From contig DJXD01000047.1 in NCBI GenBank assembly GCA_002449585.1, forward strand, positions 1-40,408: a stretch of 40,408 nucleotides of DNA. Reading direction: 5' to 3'. The translations under genes were made by a program, and so were the position numbers. Position 1 is the stretch's first letter; each line of letters starts with the position of its first letter. Below are positions 1 through 7,161 of the stretch, in pieces. Source of the stretch: Ruminococcus sp. UBA7013. GTDB taxonomy: Bacteria > Bacillota > Clostridia > Oscillospirales > Ruminococcaceae. The notes below the pieces were generated by a model. It ran no database searches. It was given only the letters and a program-made list of their open reading frames with translations, and was not told the origin of the DNA.

Positions 1-303
1 CTCTATAGGCGGGGGAGAGTTCACTCTAAATTCAAATATAGCTTTTTGATTCTGGATAATCCAGATTCATAAACATAGTCATAAGGAAATCAGCACTGCA
101 TTTCAGATCTATAGCATCTCTGCATGTATTCCCTGCATGTTCATATTTTTGACAAGTCTTTTGATGTCTGCCTTTCTGAAACTGCTGAATTTGCCGGAAG
201 AATTGAGCCTACTTCTCCGAGGAAAGATAATGACTATTTCAGGCATAGGCATTTTGATCTGTATTTTCCTGTTTTGCTTTGGCAAACATAAAAAATCATA
301 ACA
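1..303. other. No gene recognised
   Basis: I see no coding region with a ribosome-binding site here. A short reverse-strand reading frame ends near position 109, but its possible starts lack a Shine-Dalgarno sequence and its frame runs back through the terminator at 304-329. No RNA gene or repeat was recognised. Confidence 0.4.
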
Positions 304-329
304 AAAAGCCTCCCCGAAGGGAGGCTTTT
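304..329 (-). terminator. Rho-independent terminator with UUCG loop
   Basis: An 11-bp perfect stem (304-314 with 319-329) closes on a 4-nt loop that reads TTCG on the reverse strand and is followed there by a T run. It lies 12 nt after the stop codon of the small Cys/Asn-rich gene, so it most likely ends that transcript. The arms also end in T on the plus strand, so it could work in both directions. Confidence 0.85.
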
Positions 330-341
330 GTGCATTCAGAC

Positions 342-470
342 TCAGCACCCACAGCCGCAGTTATTATTGCAGTTGCATCCGCAGTTATTATTGTTATTGC
401 CGCAGCAGGAACACAGAATGACGATCAGCAGGATTACCCAGCAGCAGTTATTATTATTATCAAAGCACAT
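342..470 (-). CDS. 42-aa Cys/Asn-rich membrane-anchored micropeptide
   Basis: This is a tiny gene on the reverse strand. AAGGAG lies 8 nt before the ATG and a strong terminator follows the TGA. By my translation 12 of 42 residues are Cys and 13 are Asn. There is a short Asn run (residues 5-8), a CCW, one hydrophobic segment (about 12-20, WVILLIVIL), CSCCG, five Asn, then CGCNC-NNN-CGCGC at the C-terminus. One membrane helix with a Cys-rich tail recalls small YjcZ-like or spore-coat peptides of Bacillota, but I cannot assign a family. A CATANNNTA-type sequence upstream could be a mother-cell sporulation promoter. Metal binding or disulfide cross-linking would suit the composition; both are inference. 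Confidence 0.75.
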   Translation of the reverse strand: MCFDNNNNCCWVILLIVILCSCCGNNNNNCGCNCNNNCGCGC

Positions 471-526
471 ATGACATTCTCCTTGTGATATATTTGAAAC
501 GGTCTGTTCTGTTCCGCTTCATAGTA

Positions 527-553
527 TATCATATGAATCTGCCCCAAATGTGT
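527..553 (-). promoter_or_regulatory. Possible sigma-K/sigma-E-type promoter
   Basis: On the reverse strand CATATGATA matches the sigma-K -10 form CATANNNTA, with AC exactly 16 nt upstream. No sigma-A promoter at proper spacing was found in front of the micropeptide. The -35 element is only two bases, so a chance match is quite possible. Confidence 0.25.
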
Positions 554-555
554 GA

Positions 556-897
556 CTACTTTCTTTTATATTTAATTCCTAATGCATCTTCTGCTTTCTG
601 CTTTGCCGCACTGGTCAGAAAGCTTCCTAATTTTCCCTGTGCTGTCATGCCTACCACGCCTTTGACGGTCTCTTTGAAAGATTGATGATCCCGCTTTCTG
701 GAATTACAGCTCCTGCACATCGGCTGCAAATTGCTGATTACATCAAGGCCGCCTTTTCTTTTCGGAATAATATGATCGATCGTGATCTCTTCTTTTGAAA
801 ACCATTTCTTGCAAGTCACACACTGATAATAAACACCCTTCCGGTAAGGAAGCTTCCGGCCTTTATTATGCTGAAAATATAATTCTCGATACCCCAT
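556..897 (-). CDS. HNH endonuclease
   Basis: This 113-aa protein is a compact HNH nuclease of the McrA-like zinc type. C26-x2-C29 and C61-x2-C64 form the structural zinc knuckle. The catalytic region reads TIDHIIPKRKGG (D41-H42), followed by NLQPMC (N56) and CN-x2-K. The start is the ATG at 897, with AGGAG about 10 nt upstream and a consensus promoter behind it; an upstream TTG in the same frame has no such support. The C-terminal 40 residues are basic and may bind DNA. No methylase, terminase or intron is adjacent, so this is an orphan nuclease of unknown target. Confidence 0.9.
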   Translation of the reverse strand: MGYRELYFQHNKGRKLPYRKGVYYQCVTCKKWFSKEEITIDHIIPKRKGGLDVISNLQPMCRSCNSRKRDHQSFKETVKGVVGMTAQGKLGSFLTSAAKQKAEDALGIKYKRK

Positions 898-928
898 TTG
901 TAACACGCTCCTGTTCTCATGATAATTT

Positions 929-957
929 ATTATAACAGATTCAGAAACAAATGTCAA
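929..957 (-). promoter_or_regulatory. Sigma-A promoter of the HNH gene
   Basis: Reverse strand TTGACA, a 17-nt spacer, then TATAAT; both hexamers match consensus exactly. It lies about 30 nt upstream of the HNH start codon. Confidence 0.85.
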
Positions 958-1080
958 GATCAGTGCATTTCCCGGAAATGAATTGTTGTTTTTCTCTATT
1001 CTGACAAATATTGCGGTCAAAATGTGCTATACTGTTACTGTAACAAAAAAGCCTGATTCTGAAAGGAGCTGCTTGTTTTG

Positions 1081-3315
1081 ATGCAGAAAAATGGTTATGA
1101 TTACGAAGTAGACAGGTTTTCAGAAAATGCAATGCTGGCATTGGAGGCGGCTATGTGCCTTGCCGGAGAAATGGGACATACCTATATTGGCACAGAACAT
1201 TATCTGCTTGGCCTTCTGCATCAGCGGCCAAATCATGCCGCTGAAATCCTGATGAATTTTGATATGACAGAACAAAAATTTTCCCAGCAGATGCTTCAAA
1301 CGATTGGAAAAGGTACACCTGCCTCCCCAAGCTATCATAATATGACACCTGCTTTGCACAGGATGTTTCATGAAGCACAGGTTGCTGCTGATGCTGCCGG
1401 AATAAAAGAGGTTGGAACAAAATGGCTCTTGCTCGCTATGCTGAAAGATGAAAATAATGCCGCCTGTGAACTTCTGGAATTTATGCAGGCAGATATTGCA
1501 TCTATGAAACAAGCCTGCCATTCTAAAAATTCGCTCAAAATTACAAATATCCCCACGGAAACAGAGTTTCCGCAATTATTTCGCTATGGAAAATTATTGC
1601 TTCCTTCACAGGATGCAGATCCTCTCATTGGCAGAGAACAGGAAATTAACCGGATTTTGCAAATTCTTTCCAGAAAAAATAAAAATAATCCCTGTCTCAT
1701 CGGTGAGCCAGGTGTTGGAAAAACAGCTGTCATTCAGGGAGTTGCTGATCGATTTGCCCGTGGAGAAGTCCCTTCTCAATTATATGGCATGTTTATCTTC
1801 TCGCTGGATCTGGGCGCATTGCTTGCCGGTGCAAAATATCGTGGCGATTTTGAGGAGCGCATCCGGGCATGTATCGAAGAAGTTACCAACAGCGGCCGAA
1901 TTATTTTATTTATTGATGAACTGCATACGATCGTCGGAGCTGGTGCGGCAGAAGGTGCGATTGATGCCGCCAATATGCTGAAACCACGGCTTGCAAGAGG
2001 AGATTTGCGCATCATTGGCGCAACCACTCCAACAGAATATAGCAAAAGCATTGAAAAAGATGGCGCACTTTCCAGACGATTCCAAAGCGTTCAGATCACA
2101 GAACCATCCCCAGCAGAAACACTCTGCATTCTGAACGGATTAAAAGAAAATTATGAAAATTATCATCATGTATCTATCTCTGATGCCGTTTTGCAATCCT
2201 GTGTCGAATTATCGCAAAAATATATTGCGGATAAAAGCTTTCCTGATAAAGCAATTGATCTCCTTGATGAAGCATGTGCAAAAGCCGCCCTTCGCAGTGA
2301 AAACTTCCCTGATGTGCAAATAGAAGATGTGGCTTCTGTTGCCGCCCTCCGGACAGGAATCCCCCTTGAACAGATGACAGCTGCTGAACAGGAAAAGCTT
2401 CTGCATCTTCAAAATATATTGCAGAAAAAAATCATTGGTCATGAGCAAGTGATTACTCAGCTTTGTGATGCCGTATGTCGTGCAGGAAGCGGCTTCCGAG
2501 ATATTCGCCGTCCGATCGGCTCATTTCTGTTTCTGGGCTCGACCGGAGTCGGAAAAACGGCACTTGTCAGAACATTGGCAGAAGCTTTATATGGTACAGA
2601 AAAAGCATTATTACAGATTGATATGTCTGAATATATGGAACAACATGCCGCCGCAAAGTTACTCGGTGCGCCTCCCGGATATGTAGGATTCTCCGAAGGA
2701 ACAAAATTTTGTGAGCATCTCCGAAAACGGCCATGCAGTGTAGTTTTATTTGATGAAATTGAAAAAGCACATCCGGATATTCTGCATATTCTTCTCCAGA
2801 TTCTGGAGGATGGCATCATCACAGATAGCACAGGACGAAAAATCAGTCTTCGGAACTGTCTGATTTTCATGACATCTAATCTAGGAATGCATGATAAAAA
2901 TCATACTGTTGGCTTTACAGAACAAACCTCTTCTGATAAAAAACAGGCAATAGAAGCACTTCGTGATTTTCTTCCGGCAGAAATCATCAATCGGATTGAT
3001 GAAATTTTTGTCTTTGATTCTCTCAAATCTGAACATCTCCGGAAAATCGCAGAAATCCAGATTCATCAGCTGGCGGAACGTGTCAAACAGATTGGAGTAT
3101 CTCTGGAATATGATGCAACTGCTGTGCAATATCTGGCAGATTGTCCAGAAACGGAACAATATGGTGCTAGACCGATCCGGAGATTTCTCACGCAAGAAGC
3201 AGAAAGCCCACTTTCCAGAATGTGGCTTCATGGCGAATTGCAAAGGGGAGACACTGTAATCTTGACAGTACAGGATCAGAAATTGCAGTTAAAAATTACA
3301 GAGCGTGTGTATTAA
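1081..3315 (+). CDS. clpC: ClpC/ClpA-type AAA+ unfoldase
   Basis: This 744-aa Hsp100 ATPase unfolds proteins and feeds them to ClpP. It has an N-terminal Clp repeat domain (about 1-145). AAA-1 has Walker A GEPGVGKTA at 208-216 and Walker B FIDE at D279-E280. AAA-2 has Walker A GSTGVGKT at 486-493 and Walker B LFDE at D558-E559, followed by a C-terminal D2-small domain. VGF at 610-612 is the ClpP-docking loop seen in ClpC. The UVR/coiled-coil M-domain that ClpC carries between the two AAA modules is absent, so the length is ClpA-like. No ctsR-mcsA-mcsB genes are adjacent. The start is ATG with AGGAG 12 nt upstream; an in-frame TTG three bases earlier has 9-nt spacing and could be used instead. 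Confidence 0.92.
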   Translation: MQKNGYDYEVDRFSENAMLALEAAMCLAGEMGHTYIGTEHYLLGLLHQRPNHAAEILMNFDMTEQKFSQQMLQTIGKGTPASPSYHNMTPALHRMFHEAQVAADAAGIKEVGTKWLLLAMLKDENNAACELLEFMQADIASMKQACHSKNSLKITNIPTETEFPQLFRYGKLLLPSQDADPLIGREQEINRILQILSRKNKNNPCLIGEPGVGKTAVIQGVADRFARGEVPSQLYGMFIFSLDLGALLAGAKYRGDFEERIRACIEEVTNSGRIILFIDELHTIVGAGAAEGAIDAANMLKPRLARGDLRIIGATTPTEYSKSIEKDGALSRRFQSVQITEPSPAETLCILNGLKENYENYHHVSISDAVLQSCVELSQKYIADKSFPDKAIDLLDEACAKAALRSENFPDVQIEDVASVAALRTGIPLEQMTAAEQEKLLHLQNILQKKIIGHEQVITQLCDAVCRAGSGFRDIRRPIGSFLFLGSTGVGKTALVRTLAEALYGTEKALLQIDMSEYMEQHAAAKLLGAPPGYVGFSEGTKFCEHLRKRPCSVVLFDEIEKAHPDILHILLQILEDGIITDSTGRKISLRNCLIFMTSNLGMHDKNHTVGFTEQTSSDKKQAIEALRDFLPAEIINRIDEIFVFDSLKSEHLRKIAEIQIHQLAERVKQIGVSLEYDATAVQYLADCPETEQYGARPIRRFLTQEAESPLSRMWLHGELQRGDTVILTVQDQKLQLKITERVY

Positions 3316-3336
3316 TCCCACACGCTCCTGTTTTTT
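3301..3336 (+). terminator. Terminator between convergent genes
   Basis: A 9-bp stem GAGCGTGTG/CACACGCTC overlaps the clp stop codon and is followed by a run of T. The convergent DUF4230 gene ends just beside it, so the hairpin may serve both directions. Confidence 0.8.
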
Positions 3337-3997
3337 ACTTAAAAATAATTGTGTAGTCATTTGCACGCTGTGAAGCTGTCAGAATATCGCTCATTGCTTT
3401 CTCAGCATCTTGTTTAACAGCTTCAAAAAATTTCCCATCACTCATAAGATCTGAAATTTTTTGTTCTTTAAATTCTGCCAGTTTAGATGCGTAATCCTGA
3501 TATGTTTTTTTGCTGAACAGCGCATTTTTGACATCATAAGCTCTAACACTGTTCTGATCAATCTCATGAGAAAAAACTTCAGGTTCAGGGAGTGTAACTG
3601 TAATGATCTTTTTTTCCTCATTAATATCATATGTAACTTGAGACATGTCAATTCCTGCGCTGATAATACCATCATAAACAACCAAAATCAGTTCTTCCGT
3701 ACCTGGAACAGTAACACCTGCTACTTTTGTTCCCTCTTTTCTGTCTTCATTGCAACTTGTATAATAATATTTTTCCGTTACCAGCTCACTGACAGATTCC
3801 ATCATGCTTTCCAGCTCTCTGATGGTAATCGTTTCTTCTCCTTCTGAAATCACAGCTTCCAATGATGCAGGGAGCGGATTCTTTGGTTTTAAGGAAAGAG
3901 CTGCAAAAATTCCACCGGCAAGCAGTGCCCCCACAAGTGCTGAAATCACCACGGTTTTTATATTTACAGATGCGGGTCTTTTATCTTTTAATTCCAT
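3335..3997 (-). CDS. DUF4230 membrane-anchored protein
   Basis: This 220-aa protein has a short basic N-terminus, one membrane helix (about residues 15-37, rich in Val, Ala, Leu and Gly), then an extracytoplasmic domain. That domain has the DUF4230 pattern: ELVTEKYYYTS, then VPGTEELILVVYDGIISAGIDMS and a C-terminal helical part with TYQDY and NDYTIIF. Its function is unknown. I chose the ATG at 3997 because a weak AAGTGAG lies about 10 nt upstream; a TTG 21 nt earlier is an alternative. It is probably monocistronic, with a promoter whose spacer contains a long homopolymer. Confidence 0.8.
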   Translation of the reverse strand: MELKDKRPASVNIKTVVISALVGALLAGGIFAALSLKPKNPLPASLEAVISEGEETITIRELESMMESVSELVTEKYYYTSCNEDRKEGTKVAGVTVPGTEELILVVYDGIISAGIDMSQVTYDINEEKKIITVTLPEPEVFSHEIDQNSVRAYDVKNALFSKKTYQDYASKLAEFKEQKISDLMSDGKFFEAVKQDAEKAMSDILTASQRANDYTIIFK

Positions 3998-4047
3998 ATT
4001 CAAAACACTCACTTTCAAATTTTTTGAATAAAAAAACGTATATTTTT

Positions 4048-4075
4048 ATTATATCAAAAAAAAAAAAAATGCAAG
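4048..4075 (-). promoter_or_regulatory. Promoter-like site with 14-nt homopolymer spacer
   Basis: On the reverse strand TATAAT (4048-4053) is preceded by an uninterrupted run of 14 T (A at 4056-4069 on the plus strand) and then TTGCAT. The spacer is 15 nt, shorter than the 17 nt found at nearly every other promoter in the window. It lies about 50 nt upstream of the DUF4230 start. Confidence 0.5.
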
Positions 4076-4152
4076 AAGTTTCGAAAAATTTTCATTATTA
4101 TGACATCATTTTCAGCGAAAGCAACTAAAATTCATGCTATATTTTGTTAAAT

Positions 4153-4704
4153 TTATCTAAAAAATTCTTCCAGAAATGCCGGCGGAACATGCTCCGTCAG
4201 CCATACGCCATTTTCAGATAAATAGAATAAATACCCCTGCTGATGCATTTCTCCTGCCTTGATCCGGAAAATATAGGGCTTTCCATGCCGTTTTCCGACT
4301 TTCAAAGCCGTCTCTTCCTCTTTTGACAGATGGACATACTGCCGCCCCATCGGCAGCAGACCCTTTTCATAAATAGATGCTATAAATCGTTCCGCTGTTC
4401 CATGATATAGAAATTCTGGCGGTTCTTTTTCTTTCAATCCCAGATCAACCTGAATAGAATGCCCCTGATTTGCCCTGATTTTGGTCTTATCTTCATTAAA
4501 GCTGTAACGCTGTTTTTCATCTGTGTGAACAATTTCCTCCAGCGTTTCCATATCAATTTTAAATTTCCCTGCCTGATTTATTCCAGAAATTAACTGTTTT
4601 ACATCTGCCCATCCGCCTTGAACAGAAATTTTAATTCCTATGATTCCCGGATTATGCCGCAGAATCAGACTCAGATATTTGCTTAATTTCGTCAGATCCT
4701 TCAT
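4153..4704 (-). CDS. kptA: RNA 2'-phosphotransferase (Tpt1/KptA)
   Basis: This 183-aa protein has the full KptA architecture. The N-terminal winged-helix half begins LSKYLSLILRHNPG and continues to RANQGHS. The C-terminal ADP-ribosyltransferase-like half has LYHGT, GRQYVHLS and VWLTEHVPP. The family transfers an internal RNA 2'-phosphate to NAD+. Its bacterial role is unclear, since bacteria lack the eukaryotic tRNA-splicing route that makes that phosphate. The start ATG has a G-rich site (AGGGGG) about 8 nt upstream. The first 53 nt overlap the 3' end of the upstream membrane-protein gene, implying translational coupling. Confidence 0.93.
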   Translation of the reverse strand: MKDLTKLSKYLSLILRHNPGIIGIKISVQGGWADVKQLISGINQAGKFKIDMETLEEIVHTDEKQRYSFNEDKTKIRANQGHSIQVDLGLKEKEPPEFLYHGTAERFIASIYEKGLLPMGRQYVHLSKEEETALKVGKRHGKPYIFRIKAGEMHQQGYLFYLSENGVWLTEHVPPAFLEEFFR

Positions 4705-6316
4705 GAAGTTTCCCCCTATTTTTAATCATATTTTTTAAATATTCCAATGGCTGATATTTATCATACAGCCCACAAATTCCCACAGCAGAAAAACCCATCA
4801 TCAAAATAAAATAAGGCATTGCATATTGTGATTTGCTCTCTGAAAGCAGATGATACATCATTCCACCAATTACAACTAATGGCAAAATCATTTGCATCAA
4901 CGATTTTTTCCGCATACAAAACAGACAGCCAATAAAAACGCCCCAGAAAATCAGCTGTGCATAACAATCCATAAAAAATTTTGTTTTCTTTTCTCCATCA
5001 CCACAGATCCAGGCGGCTAATTTTCCTTTCTCTTTGTATTGCATTCTTACCTGATTATTCCAGATACTCTGATAACTGGTTTCATTCCATTGAGATAAAA
5101 ATTTTCTATAAAAAAATTCATTTCTATAAATCGGATCTTGTGAAAAAATTTCCAATCTTTTCTTAATTTCTTCTACAGAAGCTTCCGCAGATTCTTTATT
5201 TTTAAAATTATGCACTTCAAAATTCGTCAATGTCGGCCAATAGGTATACCAGCCGGGCGCATTTTCTGCCTCATTCATGCCCATTACAATATAAGAAACC
5301 AGCGGCATAGTATCACCAATTTCAATACCGCTTATGTTACTATATCTAGCATAGACCGCCTTTGTAAAACAAATCGGAAGCAGACAGGATAAAATAATAT
5401 ACGCCCCACAAATTACCATTTTTTTTAGATTTTTCAAAGAACCAATGCATTTTACACCGGCTATGATCATCATAGCGATCAGACAAATCAAATAATTGGG
5501 CTTGATGGTGTATGCAATCGCAATACATAATGCTGATAATGGAATAAATCTGATCTTTTCTGTCTGAAAATAAGCGGCTTCAAATACCATTGCCCAGACA
5601 GCAAACAGCAATCCGGGATAAATTCCATAAAGAAATGCACAGAAAATAATCGCCTGCGTATTGAACAGCATGAAAATTCCTGTCAATGCTCTGATTTTTT
5701 TATCTGCAAACAGCAGATCCATCAGCACCAGTAAACCAGCATAAATGCCTGCTAAAAGAAAAACATTCAGCACTTCCAAATACATTAATGTCTGGGTTGG
5801 TTCTATCAAATCATGAATCCGGATCAGAATTTCACTGAACAGTACATATCCCATCTGAAATGGATAAAATTTAGAGAAATAGGGCATTTCCATCCATGTA
5901 AAATCATCCTGAGCCGCACGGACGGCGGCTGACATTACTGTTCCGGAATCTTCCGAAGGGGCAACCTGTGAGGATACTACCCAGATTATTCCTAATATGA
6001 CTGTCCATGACATAATAAATAGGATTTCTTTTTTCAATGACCATTTTTGAATCACAGGCATGATCAGAAAACATATAAAAAATCCCAATGCTAGCCATAT
6101 GAGATTTCCTAGAATATTATCATGATAATACCAGACGGATTCAATTCCCGGCCTGATCCGGTTGACGACACTATCCATTGCCTGCCAGTCTTCTATTCGA
6201 TTCATACCAGTCGTAGAAAATAAACTTGCCAGGCTCAGCACCCCCATCAAGAACACCGCAAACAGGCTGACAATGATTCGGACAAAACTTTCAAATTTAT
6301 TCTTTTTTTGTGTCAT
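4652..6316 (-). CDS. Polytopic membrane protein, GT-C glycosyltransferase-like
   Basis: This 554-aa integral membrane protein has roughly 11-13 hydrophobic segments. An early extracytoplasmic loop (after the second or third helix) reads VSSQVAPSEDSG and carries acidic residues, as in GT-C type lipid-linked sugar transferases. A soluble loop (about 370-440) contains YTYWPTLTNF and SQWNETSYQSIW. A role as a cell-envelope mannosyl- or glucosyltransferase is an inference from topology; no diagnostic motif was certain. The start was chosen for AAGGAG 7 nt upstream and a matching promoter; a longer reading frame upstream lacks both. The gene follows sodA by 112 nt and overlaps kptA by 53 nt. Confidence 0.72.
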   Translation of the reverse strand: MTQKKNKFESFVRIIVSLFAVFLMGVLSLASLFSTTGMNRIEDWQAMDSVVNRIRPGIESVWYYHDNILGNLIWLALGFFICFLIMPVIQKWSLKKEILFIMSWTVILGIIWVVSSQVAPSEDSGTVMSAAVRAAQDDFTWMEMPYFSKFYPFQMGYVLFSEILIRIHDLIEPTQTLMYLEVLNVFLLAGIYAGLLVLMDLLFADKKIRALTGIFMLFNTQAIIFCAFLYGIYPGLLFAVWAMVFEAAYFQTEKIRFIPLSALCIAIAYTIKPNYLICLIAMMIIAGVKCIGSLKNLKKMVICGAYIILSCLLPICFTKAVYARYSNISGIEIGDTMPLVSYIVMGMNEAENAPGWYTYWPTLTNFEVHNFKNKESAEASVEEIKKRLEIFSQDPIYRNEFFYRKFLSQWNETSYQSIWNNQVRMQYKEKGKLAAWICGDGEKKTKFFMDCYAQLIFWGVFIGCLFCMRKKSLMQMILPLVVIGGMMYHLLSESKSQYAMPYFILMMGFSAVGICGLYDKYQPLEYLKNMIKNRGKLHEGSDEIKQISESDSAA

Positions 6317-6338
6317 AATCAAATCTCCTTTCGGATTT

Positions 6339-6367
6339 ATTATATCACACAAATCCAGACATTGCAA
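6339..6367 (-). promoter_or_regulatory. Promoter of the membrane-protein/kptA unit
   Basis: Reverse strand TTGCAA, 17-nt spacer, TATAAT, ending about 22 nt before the start codon at 6316. It gives this pair transcription independent of sodA. Confidence 0.75.
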
Positions 6368-6428
6368 CCCTTTTTTATGGGAAAAATCATGACCATATCC
6401 TGAAAAATCAGAAACATGGGCATATTCT

Positions 6429-7046
6429 TCACTTGATGATTTTACAATAATTTTCAGAAACTTTATTCCAGTCAATCACCTGAAACAGATTGTCAATATA
6501 ATCTCCCCGGAGATTCTTGTATTTCAAATAATAGGCATGTTCCCACACATCAATTGCAAGAATGGGAAAATATCCTGTTTTTTCAGAAATAGGATTATCC
6601 TGATTTGGAGATGCAGAAATCATAAGATCGCCATCAGCATTAGCAGAAAGCCACGCCCAGCCAGATCCAAATTGACCCAATGCCAGCCTTTTGAGTTCTG
6701 TTTTCAGATTATCAAAACTGCCGAATGTCTGATTAATCTTATCAGCAAGCGCACCTGTCGGAACATTGCCGGGATTCGGCGACAGCTGAGAAAAATACAG
6801 ATTATGATTATAAAATCCGCCGCCATTATTGCGCAGTGCGGTTCTGACAGCCGGATCTGCAATTTTATCAAGATTGGACAGTATTTCCTCAGCACTTTGA
6901 TCCTGAACGCCTGCCATTTCCGCTGCTTTATTAAAATTTGCCGTGTATGAGGCATGATGCTTGCCATAATGGGTTTGCATTGTGAGGGTATCAATATACG
7001 GCTCTAATGCATCAAAAGCATAATCAAGCTCAACTTGTTTGAACAT
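6429..7046 (-). CDS. sodA: Superoxide dismutase, Fe/Mn family
   Basis: This 205-aa cytosolic enzyme converts superoxide to oxygen and hydrogen peroxide. All four metal ligands are visible: H26 (TMQTHYGKHHASY), H81 (GGGFYNHNLYF), D166 and H170 (IDVWEHAYY). Gln149 in the C-terminal half (NQDNP) together with GGG before the second His favours the manganese or cambialistic type over the classic iron type. The length is standard. A perfect AAGGAGG lies 8-10 nt before the ATG, and a perfect sigma-A promoter is upstream. It is a stand-alone gene and fits an anaerobe that meets oxygen now and then. Confidence 0.96.
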   Translation of the reverse strand: MFKQVELDYAFDALEPYIDTLTMQTHYGKHHASYTANFNKAAEMAGVQDQSAEEILSNLDKIADPAVRTALRNNGGGFYNHNLYFSQLSPNPGNVPTGALADKINQTFGSFDNLKTELKRLALGQFGSGWAWLSANADGDLMISASPNQDNPISEKTGYFPILAIDVWEHAYYLKYKNLRGDYIDNLFQVIDWNKVSENYCKIIK

Positions 7047-7078
7047 GAAAAGTCCTCCTTCATGATTAATATATTATT

Positions 7079-7107
7079 ATTATATAAAATTTCAAAAAAT
7101 TTGTCAA
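7079..7107 (-). promoter_or_regulatory. sodA: Sigma-A promoter of sodA
   Basis: Reverse strand TTGACA, 17-nt spacer, TATAAT, about 33 nt before the sodA start. No obvious peroxide- or iron-regulator operator was recognised around it. Confidence 0.85.
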
Positions 7108-7130
7108 GTATTTTGAGCGAAATAATTTGC

Positions 7131-7161
7131 TATAAAAAAGTCCGCCTTAAACAGGCGAACT
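7131..7161 (-). terminator. Terminator of the symporter-amidohydrolase-mutS operon
   Basis: On the reverse strand the arms at 7153-7161 and 7139-7147 form a 9-bp stem with one G-T pair, followed by TTTTTTA. The 5' arm lies inside the last codons of the MutS-like gene. Confidence 0.8.

Noticed and set aside
109..348. Reverse-strand frame of 79 codons
   Set aside because: The frame crosses the terminator hairpin, and none of its start codons has a Shine-Dalgarno sequence; no family was recognised.
279..488. Plus-strand frame rich in Ile, Val and Ala
   Set aside because: It runs antisense through the terminator and the micropeptide gene. Its hydrophobic repeats are the complement of the Asn codon runs, and it has no ribosome site.
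1015..1021. GGTCAAA upstream of the clp gene as a CtsR operator
   Set aside because: CtsR sites are two heptads 3 nt apart; only one heptad is present at the right spacing.
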